Below are positions 1 through 5,939 of a stretch of 8,656 bases of DNA, piece by piece. The translations under genes were made by a program, and so were the position numbers. The DNA comes from CALJUZ01 sp003387805. Lineage in GTDB: Bacteria > Bacillota > Limnochordia > Limnochordales > ZCTH02-B6. Every line of letters starts with the position of its first letter. Position 1 is the stretch's first letter. Location of the stretch: positions 1-8,656 of the forward strand of contig CALJUZ010000147.1 of the NCBI GenBank assembly GCA_937975235.1, read 5' to 3'. The notes beneath the pieces are model-generated. The model ran no database searches and had not been told where the DNA came from. It was given only the letters and a program-made list of their open reading frames with translations.

Positions 1-10
1 CCCCCGGGCG

Positions 11-400
11 TCAGCGGATGAACTTGGAGATGACGTCCATCAGCTCGTCCACGGCTTCGTCGCCTTCGTGGCGCTCGATGGCCCGGGCGACGCAGCCTTT
101 CGTGTGGTCTTTGAGCAGCATGAGCCCCACCCGGTCCAGGGCGGCGCGCACCGCCGCGATCTGAACCAAAATGTCGACGCAGTACTTGTCTTCGTCCACC
201 ATGCGCTGCAGGCCCCGCACCTGCCCTTCGATGCGGCGCAGGCGGCGCAGCAGCGCGTCTTTGTCCCGGCGCACGAACATTTTGTTCATGGGCTCGTCCG
301 GCGCCTCGCCCGGCGCCGGCGTGCGTTCCGCTTCAACGGGCGGCAGGCCTGCCGCTGCGTCCATATTCCGTTCCCGTGTCGTGTTGCCCGTGTCGTTCAT
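11..400 (-). CDS. csoR: CsoR-family copper-sensing transcriptional repressor
   Basis: A 129-residue cytosolic repressor. Family members bind Cu(I) and then release operator DNA in front of copper-efflux genes. The all-helical DUF156 core runs from about residue 45 to 127 and starts with the typical LLRRLRRIEGQVRGLQRM helix. The Cu(I) triad is visible as Cys74, His99 and Cys103, with the C-x24-H-x3-C spacing of CsoR; this argues against the nickel (RcnR) or formaldehyde (FrmR) relatives. Residues 1-40 form a Pro/Ala/Glu-rich extension that most CsoR proteins of about 90-100 residues lack. The ATG at 400 is preferred because GAGGTGG (407-413) lies 6 nt upstream; Met38 or Met41 would give a family-length protein. 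A cop-like operator at 443-459 suggests autoregulation. The gene ends near the window edge, so any co-transcribed copZ or copA would lie outside. Confidence 0.93.
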   Translation of the reverse strand: MNDTGNTTRERNMDAAAGLPPVEAERTPAPGEAPDEPMNKMFVRRDKDALLRRLRRIEGQVRGLQRMVDEDKYCVDILVQIAAVRAALDRVGLMLLKDHTKGCVARAIERHEGDEAVDELMDVISKFIR

Positions 401-406
401 GGCTGT

Positions 407-413
407 CCACCTC
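407..413 (-). promoter_or_regulatory. Shine-Dalgarno of csoR
   Basis: GAGGTGG on the minus strand lies 6 nt before the ATG at 400. It supports the longer, N-terminally extended CsoR start over the internal Met38/Met41 codons. Confidence 0.7.
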
Positions 414-442
414 GGGCCGGGGCGCGCCGCCCCTGCTCATAT

Positions 443-459
443 ACCCATACGGGGTATGT
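443..459. promoter_or_regulatory. CsoR operator (cop box)
   Basis: ATACCC-ATACG-GGGTAT is an inverted repeat with 6-bp arms and a 5-bp spacer. It closely resembles known CsoR operators such as the Bacillus subtilis copZA site, with its ATACCC...GGGGTAT core. It lies 43 to 59 bp upstream of the csoR start, so autoregulation is likely. It is also about 45 bp upstream of the -35 of the divergent prpE promoter, probably too far to block that promoter. Confidence 0.75.
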
Positions 460-465
460 CGCCAT

Positions 466-492
466 TGTATCGGATGTGCGCGGGCCGCGCAA
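466..492 (-). promoter_or_regulatory. Possible csoR promoter
   Basis: On the minus strand TACAAT (466-471) is a 5/6 match to a -10 box. TTGCGC (487-492) is a 4/6 -35 at a short 15-bp spacing. The predicted start site near 459 would fall on the edge of the cop box, the right place for repression. The -35 and its spacing are weak. Confidence 0.4.
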
Positions 493-503
493 CCCGTGGC
501 CTG

Positions 504-532
504 TTGGCAGCGGAGCGGGTATGCTGTAAGAT
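504..532 (+). promoter_or_regulatory. Sigma-A-type promoter for prpE
   Basis: TTGGCA (504-509, 5/6 match to the -35 consensus), a 17-bp spacer, then TAAGAT (527-532, 4/6 match to the -10). Transcription would start near 539. The in-frame ATG at 531 would then lie inside the -10 box and could not be the start codon of this transcript. Confidence 0.55.
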
Positions 533-560
533 GGGCTGCGGCGGGCAAGGCCGGCAGCGA

Positions 561-567
561 AAGGAGG
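561..567 (+). promoter_or_regulatory. Strong Shine-Dalgarno lacking a standard start codon
   Basis: AAGGAGG is a near-perfect anti-SD complement. No ATG, GTG or TTG lies at a workable distance after it. The in-frame codon 8 nt after it, at 576, is ATC. The next standard in-frame start is GTG at 624, which has its own weaker GAGG at 614-617. Either prpE starts at a rare ATC codon or this match is fortuitous. Confidence 0.45.
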
Positions 568-623
568 GGGCGGACATCAGCGGGAGCGCGGCGGCCAAAA
601 GCGAGGCGCCGGCGAGGCCTGAC

Positions 624-1466
624 GTGCACTACGACTTCGAGGCGCGCCGGGTCCGCCGCCTCGAGCGGGGGCCTTTCGACATTATCGGCGACGTCCACGG
701 CTGCTTCCTGGAGCTGCTGGATTTGCTGGCGCGGCTCGGGTACGTGCGGGCCGGGGGCGGGATGTCGCATCCCGAAGGCCGGCGGGCGGTGTTCATCGGC
801 GACCTGACCGACCGGGGACCCCACAGCGTCAGCACCGTCATGCTGGTGGACGCCATGGTGCGCGCCGGCGACGCGCTGTACGTGCCGGGCAACCACTGCC
901 GCAAACTGTACCGTTACCTGGCCGGCCGCGACGTGTCGGTGGAGCACGGCCTGGAAACGACGGTGCGGGAGCTGGACGCGCTGCCGGGCCGGGAGCGGCG
1001 GGCGGTGAGCCGCACGTTTCGCCGGCTGTACGAGGAGGCGCCGCCCTACATGATTTTGGACGACGGCCGGCTGGTGGCGGTGCACGCGGGCATCCGGGAA
1101 GACATGATCGGACGCCTCTCCAAGAGCATCGAGCGGTTTTGCCTGTACGGCGACGTGACGGGCGAGCGCACGCCCGAAGGGTTCCCGGTGCGGCGGGACT
1201 GGGCCCGCGACTACCGGGGCGAGGCCCTGGTGGTCTACGGCCACACGCCGGTGCGCGACGCGGTGTTCCGCTACAACACCATCAACATCGACCAAGGCTG
1301 CGTCTTCGGCGGGCGGCTGACGGCGCTGCGCTACCCGGAGATGGAAATCGTGCAGGTGCCGGCCCGGGCGGCCTACGACCCGCGCGTCGTTTTCCGGGAC
1401 ATGCCTCCGGAGCCGCCGGCTTCTTCGGACCGGCCGGCGAATTCCCGGGCCACGACCATCGGGTAG
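624..1466 (+). CDS. prpE: PrpE-like bis(5'-nucleosyl)-tetraphosphatase, metallophosphoesterase
   Basis: A calcineurin-like metallophosphoesterase. By resemblance to Bacillus subtilis PrpE it probably hydrolyses Ap4A symmetrically to ADP in the cytosol. Numbered from the GTG at 624 (280 aa), the dinuclear metal motifs are all present: GDVHG (22-26), GDLTDRGP (59-66), GNHC (89-92), H154 in VAVHAG and H207 in VYGHTP. Long stretches match PrpE as I remember it, such as YVPGNHC.KLYRYL, HGLETT, LYGDVTGE and NIDQGCVFG. PrpE is about 244 residues; this protein adds a charged N-terminus and a Pro-rich C-terminal tail (about 259-280). The start is uncertain. GTG 624 has GAGG 6 nt upstream. ATC 576 has a much better SD at 561-567. 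ATG 531 overlaps the predicted -10 box. Related families include the phosphatase domain of bacterial Pnkp, but the residues match PrpE best. No terminator with a T-tract follows. Confidence 0.88.
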   Translation: MHYDFEARRVRRLERGPFDIIGDVHGCFLELLDLLARLGYVRAGGGMSHPEGRRAVFIGDLTDRGPHSVSTVMLVDAMVRAGDALYVPGNHCRKLYRYLAGRDVSVEHGLETTVRELDALPGRERRAVSRTFRRLYEEAPPYMILDDGRLVAVHAGIREDMIGRLSKSIERFCLYGDVTGERTPEGFPVRRDWARDYRGEALVVYGHTPVRDAVFRYNTINIDQGCVFGGRLTALRYPEMEIVQVPARAAYDPRVVFRDMPPEPPASSDRPANSRATTIG

Positions 1467-1590
1467 AGACGCCGAAAGGAAGCCTCCGCCGCGCGGCGAA
1501 CATGCCCATGGTGAACGCGGCGGGCCGGGGGCGCCACGTTCTTTGCCAGCGTGCCTGAAAAAGGCGCCGACGCCGCCGGCCTAGGCCTTT

Positions 1591-1604
1591 GCCGAGGCCT
1601 CGGC
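1591..1604. repeat. 14-nt perfect palindrome in the prpE-ridA gap
   Basis: GCCGAGGCCTCGGC is self-complementary over 14 nt and is preceded by a further AGGCCT copy at 1583-1588. It lies about 60 nt before ridA. It could be an operator or a short hairpin in the ridA leader. There is no T-tract, so I do not call it a terminator. The rest of the 1467-1662 gap shows no clear promoter. Confidence 0.35.
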
Positions 1605-1648
1605 TATGGCTGAGGATGCGCCGCCGCATCGCCGCCGAATTCGCTTGG

Positions 1649-1654
1649 GGAGGG
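1649..1654 (+). promoter_or_regulatory. Shine-Dalgarno deciding the ridA start
   Basis: GGAGGG lies 8 nt before ATG 1663. The reading frame is open upstream to an ATG at 1606 that has no SD. The extra 19 residues that start would add are Arg/His-rich and unlike RidA. Confidence 0.8.
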
Positions 1655-1662
1655 ACTCGTGG

Positions 1663-2049
1663 ATGGCTCAGAAGGAAATCATCGCCACCGATGCCGCGCC
1701 CGGCGCCATCGGGCCGTATTCGCAAGGCGTCAAGGCGGGCGGCTTCGTGTTCGTGTCGGGGCAGCTGCCCGTCGATCCGGCCACGGGGACGTTCGTGGAG
1801 GGCGATATCGCCGCCCAGACCGAGCGCGCGCTGGAAAACGTGCGCGCGATCCTGAACGCCGCGGGCGCGGATTTCAGCCACGTGGTGCGGGCCACCGTGT
1901 ATCTGGCCGACATGAACGATTTCGCGGCCGTGAACGAGGTGTACGCCCGCTATTTCGGCGAGAACCCGCCGGCGCGGGTGGCGGTGCAGGTCGCGCGCCT
2001 GCCCCGGGACGCGCGGGTGGAGATCGACGCCATCGCGTACGTGGGCTAG
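1663..2049 (+). CDS. ridA: RidA/YjgF/YER057c family 2-iminobutanoate/2-iminopropanoate deaminase
   Basis: A 128-residue cytosolic protein of the usual RidA length. RidA hydrolyses reactive enamine/imine intermediates released by PLP enzymes such as threonine dehydratase, giving 2-keto acids and ammonia and protecting PLP enzymes from damage. The family signature is complete near the C-terminus: PARVAVQVARLPRDARVEI (103-121) carries Arg105, which binds the substrate carboxylate, and Glu120. Tyr19 in GPYSQG and the VSGQLPVD segment (31-38) also match. Keeping Arg105 places it with active RidA, not the divergent Rid2-7 groups, although subgroup assignment needs a tree. RidA forms trimers with active sites at the subunit interfaces. 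The gene stands alone between prpE (196-nt gap, same strand) and convergent nrdJ, so the context adds little about its substrate. The stop codon lies in a short tandem duplication (2044-2070). Confidence 0.95.
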   Translation: MAQKEIIATDAAPGAIGPYSQGVKAGGFVFVSGQLPVDPATGTFVEGDIAAQTERALENVRAILNAAGADFSHVVRATVYLADMNDFAAVNEVYARYFGENPPARVAVQVARLPRDARVEIDAIAYVG

Positions 2050-2076
2050 CATACGCAGGCTAGATACGCAGCCTAG
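2044..2076. repeat. Short tandem duplication across the ridA stop codon
   Basis: GGCTAGCATACGCA (2044-2057) is followed directly by GGCTAGATACGCA (2058-2070) and a partial GCCTAG (2071-2076). The first unit contains the last ridA codon and its TAG. The copies differ by a single-base indel. Replication slippage is the likely origin. Confidence 0.6.
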
Positions 2077-2163
2077 CGGCGCGTACGCGGGCCGGCGAAG
2101 GACGGTCGCGATGAGGCCGCGTCCGGCCGCGCCGCGGCGGGGCGGGCTTGGACGGGAAACGAA

Positions 2164-2199
2164 CAAAGCCGAACGGAACCCGGGTTCCGTTCGGCTTTG
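2164..2199. terminator. Bidirectional terminator between ridA and nrdJ
   Basis: An 18-bp perfect inverted repeat with no mismatch: left arm CAAAGCCGAACGGAACCC (2164-2181), right arm its exact complement (2182-2199). RNA from either strand would form a very stable hairpin followed by only TTTG, so the U-tract is poor. The position between two convergent genes, 115 nt after ridA and 91 nt after nrdJ, makes a shared terminator the best reading. A protein-binding palindrome is possible. Confidence 0.75.
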
Positions 2200-2289
2200 C
2201 TGCTTATCGTGACGTCGTGCTGCACGCGGTGGGCCGCGTTTCGGGCCGGCCCGCGGTCGGCCGCGGGCCCCGAAGCGCAGCTCGGCGGC

Positions 2290-5085
2290 TCAGCACGTGC
2301 TGTGGCCGCACGTCAGGCAGCGGCTGCAGCCTTCGGACTTGATGAACGAGAACGTGCCGCAGGCCGGGCACAAGTCCGCGCTCATGTGCAGCGAGTGCAC
2401 GTCCGCGTCCGGGTTGAAGTCCGCACCGTGGCCCGGGTTGCCGTTGGTGCCGGGCATCCCGAGGCCGCCCGCCGGGGCGCCCGGGGCCGGAGCGACGGCC
2501 GCGGACGCGTTGCCGGCGCCCGCCTCGGGGTTGTTTCCGCCGCCCGCCGGCGCCTCGCCGCCGGAAGGCGCGGCCGCCGGGCTCGCGCCCGCCCCGGCGC
2601 CGGCGGCACCGGCTTTGGCCTGCTGGGCCTTGGTATGGAGGTAGCGCTCCAGCGCCTTGGACAGGGCGTCCGGCAGCGACAGCACCTTGTTGGGCCCGAA
2701 GCCGAAGGGCTGCGCCCCGCCGATGCCTGACAGCTGCTCGACCACCAGGCCGAGTTTCTTCAGGTTCGACACCGGGCTGGGCGTCCGCAGGTACAGCGAG
2801 ATGAGGCGCCCGATGGCTTCCGAGTCGGCGGTGATGTCCATGCCGCCTTTGCCCAGCACGATGATGGTTTCGAACGGCTCGCCGTTGGTTTCGTTGATGG
2901 TGATGCGCGCGGTGCCCACCATGGTCTTCTGCCGGAACGTGTAGCCTTCCACGATGTCGGGCACCTCCCCGATGGTGGGCCGGGCGTCTTTCATCGCGGC
3001 GATGCCGTTGCCGTTGGGCCGGGCCGCGGTGGCCGGCGCCTCGGCAGCGCCCGTCTCCCGACCCGCTTTCGCCGCGGCGTCCGCGCCGGCCGCCTGCTGG
3101 TCCTCTTCTTTCCGCGACAGCACCTGCTCGTCGCGCGAGCGGTCGCGGTAGATGGTGACGCCCTTGCAGCCCAGCTGGCGGGCCAGCGCGTACAGCTCCT
3201 CCACCTGCTCCACGGTCCAGTCGGCCGGGCAGTTGGTGGTCTTGCTGATGCTGGAGTCCACCCACCGCTGAATGGCCGCCTGCACCCGCACGTGGTCGGC
3301 GGGCTCCAAATCCAGCGCCGTCACGAAGTAGTCGGGCAAGTTCTCGACGCCCTCGACCTCCGGATGCTCGGCCAGCCACTCGTCCACGATGGCCTCCCGC
3401 ACTTCGCGGCGGCCCAGCCGCCCCATGCGCCAGTACGTCCACTGGTAGTAGGGCTCGATGCCGGTGGACGTGCCCACCATGGTGCCGGTGGTGCCCGTGG
3501 GCGCCTGGGTCAGCAGCGTCGCGTTGCGGATGCCCTTCTTGCGCACCGCTTCCCGCACTTCCTCGGGCATGCCCTGCATGAAGCCGGACTGGAGGAATTT
3601 CTCCGCGTCAAACATCGGGAAGGCGCCCTTTTCCTCGGCCAGTTCCACCGAGCTCAAATACGCCTCCGTCGCGATGGTGCGGTACACTTTGTCGATGATT
3701 TCCAGCGACTCGTCGGACCCGTAGCGCACGCCCAGCTTGATCAGCATCTCGGCCAGGCCCATGGTGCCCATTCCGATGCGGCGCTCGGACTTCTGCACTT
3801 TCTCGTTTTCTTCGAAGAAATACGGCGTAATGTCGATGATGTTGTCCAGGAAGCGCACGCCGAGGCGGGCCGCCTTCTTCAGGTCGTCCCAGAGCACTTG
3901 GCCGTTTTCGACGAAGCGGCTCAAGTTGAGGTGACCCAGGTTGCAGACGCCCCACGCCGGCAAAAACTGCTCGCCGCACGGGTTGGTCGCGATGAGCTCG
4001 TGGAAGTACCACGTGTTGGACATGCGGTTGGCGTAGTCGACGCGCACGATGCCCGGCTCCGCCGACGCCCACGCGGATTCGACGATCATGCGCCACAGCT
4101 TGCGCGCCGGGATGGTCTGGTACACCTTGACCGGGTAGCCCTTCTCCTGCCACCGCTTGATGTTGCCGTCCCACTCGCGGTCGTACACTTCGCTGCCGAC
4201 GGCTTCGTAGTCCGGGAAGATGAGTTCCCAGTCCTCGTCGTTGTCCAGCGCCTGCTCGAATTCGTCGGTCAGGCCCACGGAAATGTTGGCGTTGGTGATG
4301 ACGCCGAAGTCGCGCTTCGCGTTGATAAATTCGATGACGTCCGGATGCCAGATATTGAGGATGAGCATGAGCGCGCCCCGGCGCGAACCGCCCTGCTCGA
4401 CGAGGCCGGTGGCGGTGGAGAACAGCTCACCCCAGCTGACGGAGCCCGAGCTTTTGCCGTTGACGCCCTGCACGTAGGCCAGGCGCGGACGGAGCGTGGA
4501 CAAGTTGATGCCGACGCCTCCGCCCCGGGACATGATTTCCACCATGTTGCGCAGCGTGTCCATGATGGCCCGGCGGCTGTCGTTGCCGTACTGCGGATCA
4601 TCGGGCCGCAGCGGGATGACGTAGCAGTTGTACGCCGTCAGGTCCTGGCCCGTGCCCAGCATGGCGTTGATGCGCCCGCCGGCCACGAACCGCCAGTCCT
4701 GCAGCAGCCAGCGGAACTCTTTTTCCAGCTCCTTGCGCCTGCGGGGGGCCTCCACCTGCACGATGGCTTTGGCCATGCGGTCCCACATGTCCTCGGGCTT
4801 CGTTTCGACGGGGCGGTCGATTTTCGCCCGCTGCTGCACGAAAAGCTCGCCCGAGCGCAGGCGGACGGTGATCTCGTCCCCGTCCACGGCCTCGACCACG
4901 CCCACTTCCTTTTGCGGGTAGCGCGGGTGTTCTTTCGTGAGAACGACCACCGTGTCGCCCACGGTGATGTCGGCCCGCGAGCCCTTCTGCGCGTAGCGAT
5001 CGAGGAAAATGAGCTCCTGCAAATCGCTCCAGCGGTAGCGCCTTTCCGCGGAAGCGGCGGTCGCGCCGGCTTTTTCCGTGGCCAT
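2290..5085 (-). CDS. nrdJ: Adenosylcobalamin-dependent (class II) ribonucleoside-diphosphate reductase
   Basis: A 931-residue enzyme that reduces ribonucleotides to deoxyribonucleotides for DNA synthesis, using a B12-derived radical and no oxygen. Residues 15-95 form an N-terminal extension, probably beta-rich. The catalytic ten-stranded barrel spans about 100-645. It has Cys154 in YNCYVIP and Cys381 as the redox pair, the thiyl Cys370 in NPCGEQ with Asn368 and Glu372, and the phosphate loop APTGTTGTM (528-536). The Cys370 to Cys381 spacing of 11 equals that in Thermotoga NrdJ. A TSCPD domain covers about 706-792. The C-terminus is a Cys-rich zinc-finger tail: C906, C909, C920, C923, C926 and the last residue C931. 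Two low-complexity linkers (about 661-692 and 822-889, Ala/Gly/Pro-rich) tether these modules. The ATG at 5085 is chosen for GGGAGG 7 nt upstream, although the frame stays open to 5238. An upstream NrdR box pair suggests dNTP-responsive repression. Confidence 0.97.
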   Translation of the reverse strand: MATEKAGATAASAERRYRWSDLQELIFLDRYAQKGSRADITVGDTVVVLTKEHPRYPQKEVGVVEAVDGDEITVRLRSGELFVQQRAKIDRPVETKPEDMWDRMAKAIVQVEAPRRRKELEKEFRWLLQDWRFVAGGRINAMLGTGQDLTAYNCYVIPLRPDDPQYGNDSRRAIMDTLRNMVEIMSRGGGVGINLSTLRPRLAYVQGVNGKSSGSVSWGELFSTATGLVEQGGSRRGALMLILNIWHPDVIEFINAKRDFGVITNANISVGLTDEFEQALDNDEDWELIFPDYEAVGSEVYDREWDGNIKRWQEKGYPVKVYQTIPARKLWRMIVESAWASAEPGIVRVDYANRMSNTWYFHELIATNPCGEQFLPAWGVCNLGHLNLSRFVENGQVLWDDLKKAARLGVRFLDNIIDITPYFFEENEKVQKSERRIGMGTMGLAEMLIKLGVRYGSDESLEIIDKVYRTIATEAYLSSVELAEEKGAFPMFDAEKFLQSGFMQGMPEEVREAVRKKGIRNATLLTQAPTGTTGTMVGTSTGIEPYYQWTYWRMGRLGRREVREAIVDEWLAEHPEVEGVENLPDYFVTALDLEPADHVRVQAAIQRWVDSSISKTTNCPADWTVEQVEELYALARQLGCKGVTIYRDRSRDEQVLSRKEEDQQAAGADAAAKAGRETGAAEAPATAARPNGNGIAAMKDARPTIGEVPDIVEGYTFRQKTMVGTARITINETNGEPFETIIVLGKGGMDITADSEAIGRLISLYLRTPSPVSNLKKLGLVVEQLSGIGGAQPFGFGPNKVLSLPDALSKALERYLHTKAQQAKAGAAGAGAGASPAAAPSGGEAPAGGGNNPEAGAGNASAAVAPAPGAPAGGLGMPGTNGNPGHGADFNPDADVHSLHMSADLCPACGTFSFIKSEGCSRCLTCGHSTC

Positions 5086-5092
5086 GCTTGTA

Positions 5093-5098
5093 CCTCCC
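5093..5098 (-). promoter_or_regulatory. Shine-Dalgarno deciding the nrdJ start
   Basis: GGGAGG on the minus strand lies 7 nt before the ATG at 5085. The frame is open for 51 more codons to an ATG at 5238, but that region is the leader downstream of the predicted promoter and has no SD at its ATGs. Confidence 0.85.
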
Positions 5099-5232
5099 AG
5101 TACTGTTTTCCGACTTTCCATTTTGCACGCCCGGCGTCGGTTCGTCCAGGGCCAAGACCCGTGTGGGGTGCAGAAGGCCCGGCCGCACGCCGTCGCGTGG
5201 ACGGGTGCACCGGGTGCCTGCCGCCCCGTCAA

Positions 5233-5248
5233 CCACAATATGTAGTAG
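5233..5248. promoter_or_regulatory. NrdR box 1 (promoter-proximal to nrdJ)
   Basis: CCACAATATGTAGTAG matches about 13 of 16 positions of the NrdR consensus (acaCwAtATaTwGtgt, from memory). It lies just downstream of the predicted nrdJ -10 in the direction of transcription. With box 2 it forms a pair 32 bp apart centre to centre, the helical phasing typical of NrdR operators. Confidence 0.75.
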
Positions 5249-5256
5249 GTTCGTTT

Positions 5257-5285
5257 ATTATAGCGTACAAAATGTAGTTGGTCGA
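5257..5285 (-). promoter_or_regulatory. nrdJ promoter
   Basis: On the minus strand a perfect TATAAT -10 (5257-5262), a 17-bp spacer and TCGACC (5280-5285, 4/6 match to TTGACA). The start site would be near 5250, giving a leader of about 165 nt before nrdJ. The -10 sits in the 16-bp gap between two NrdR boxes, so bound NrdR would cover the promoter. I found no cobalamin-riboswitch B12 box in the leader (5086-5250). Confidence 0.75.
5265..5280. promoter_or_regulatory. NrdR box 2 (overlapping the nrdJ spacer)
   Basis: GTACAAAATGTAGTTG matches about 10 of 16 NrdR consensus positions. It shares ACAAnATGTAGTnG with box 1 exactly 32 bp away. It lies between the -35 and -10 of the nrdJ promoter. Taken alone it would be weak; the phasing and shared core carry the call. 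Confidence 0.65.
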
Positions 5286-5468
5286 GTAGGAAATTGGTCC
5301 TCGGGAGCCGGGCGCGGACTCGCCCGGAGGAGGCGAAGCTCGCTCATGCTCCTTGAAACGGGAGATTTCGCGGGAACGGGCCCGGGCGGGCCCGGGCATA
5401 TTCGCAATTGTAGCTAGAATGTCGATGCGTGCCGAAGGGCGGGCCGAGGACCCGAGGGACGGGCGTCG
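5286..5468. other. Intergenic stretch between the nrdJ promoter and DUF1540 gene
   Basis: No gene is supported here. The only structure I see is a tandem GGGCCCGGGC x2 (5378-5397), which could fold as a GC-rich hairpin 70-90 nt after the DUF1540 stop on the minus strand but has no T-tract. A 23-codon plus-strand frame from ATG 5346 has an SD-like GGAGGAGG 13 nt upstream. It is too short and too far from the SD to call. Confidence 0.4.
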
Positions 5469-5666
5469 TCACTTCGGCCGAAACGTGTAGCAGCACGTCT
5501 CCTTGGACACGCGGGCCGGCGTCTGGCCGATCTCGCCGATTTCCTCGTCGTGTTTGCCGATGCGCGCCAGCGCCTCGTCGCTGATGACGAGGATGGCTTC
5601 GGCCGCGCACACGTTGCCGTCGCTCCAGTAATGGCAGTTGCTGACGGTGCAGCGCACTTCGGGCAT
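5469..5666 (-). CDS. Small Cys-rich DUF1540 protein
   Basis: A 65-residue protein with the DUF1540 pattern: Cys6, Cys11 in NCHYW, Cys20 in GNVCAAEAI, then a C-terminal SKETCCYTFRPK with Cys58 and Cys59. The family occurs mainly in Bacillota and Actinobacteria. The Cys arrangement suggests a small metal-binding fold, but no function is established to my knowledge. There is no signal peptide or membrane segment. The start at 5666 has GGGAGG (5675-5680) 8 nt upstream, which supports it over longer frames. The middle (28-50) is acidic and probably helical. It is transcribed toward nrdJ, but a 383-nt gap with a separate nrdJ promoter argues against a tight operon. It is divergent from the aminopeptidase gene, and the shared upstream DNA contains the 17-bp repeat array. 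Confidence 0.88.
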   Translation of the reverse strand: MPEVRCTVSNCHYWSDGNVCAAEAILVISDEALARIGKHDEEIGEIGQTPARVSKETCCYTFRPK

Positions 5667-5696
5667 GTCGGTGTCCTCCCGTGGGTTGCAGGCTCC

Positions 5697-5780
5697 TCCG
5701 AATTTCCGGCCGCCCGGGTCTTCAAGCCACCCTGAACTTCAGGCCGCCCTGAACTTCAGGCCGCCGGGGTTTCGGGCTGC
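5697..5780. repeat. Degenerate 17-bp tandem repeat array in a divergent intergenic region
   Basis: Two exact adjacent copies of CCTGAACTTCAGGCCGC (5731-5747, 5748-5764) are flanked by weaker in-register copies at 5697-5713 (about 13/17), 5714-5730 (about 12/17) and near 5764-5780 (about 11/17). Each good unit contains CCTGAA-C-TTCAGG, an inverted repeat with 6-bp arms. The period is not a multiple of three, so this is not a coding repeat. It lies 31-114 bp upstream of DUF1540 and 160-243 bp upstream of the aminopeptidase gene, so it could be a multi-site operator or an inert slippage product. Confidence 0.7.
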
Positions 5781-5939
5781 CCGTAGTTTGCCCGGGAGCG
5801 GCGCGCAGGATACGGGCCGGCCGGCGTAGAACGATGGAACGCCGAGGTTTGAGCGGCCGCGGCGTGCGGCGCCGCGGGCCCGGACGGCCGGCCGGCTGCG
5901 CCGGCGCGGCCGCGGCACGGAACGGAGGACACCTGGACG

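Noticed and set aside
531..623. Longer PrpE protein beginning at ATG 531 (or further upstream at 171).
   Set aside because: ATG 531 has no SD and lies inside the predicted -10 box. The frame from 171 crosses the csoR gene on the other strand. The added residues have no likeness to PrpE.
2204..3442. Long minus-strand frame of 412 codons overlapping nrdJ.
   Set aside because: It is a shifted-frame reading of nrdJ, rich in Arg/Gly/Ala with no recognisable domain. Such frames are expected in GC-rich DNA.
5086..5250. Cobalamin riboswitch in the nrdJ leader.
   Set aside because: The leader is long enough, but I find no B12-box-like GCCACTG element or other conserved core. NrdR control explains the region better.
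3292..5277. 661-codon plus-strand frame opposite nrdJ.
   Set aside because: It is antisense to a fully recognisable RNR with intact catalytic residues. Its composition (His/Arg/Ala/Val-rich) is typical of a GC-rich antisense shadow.
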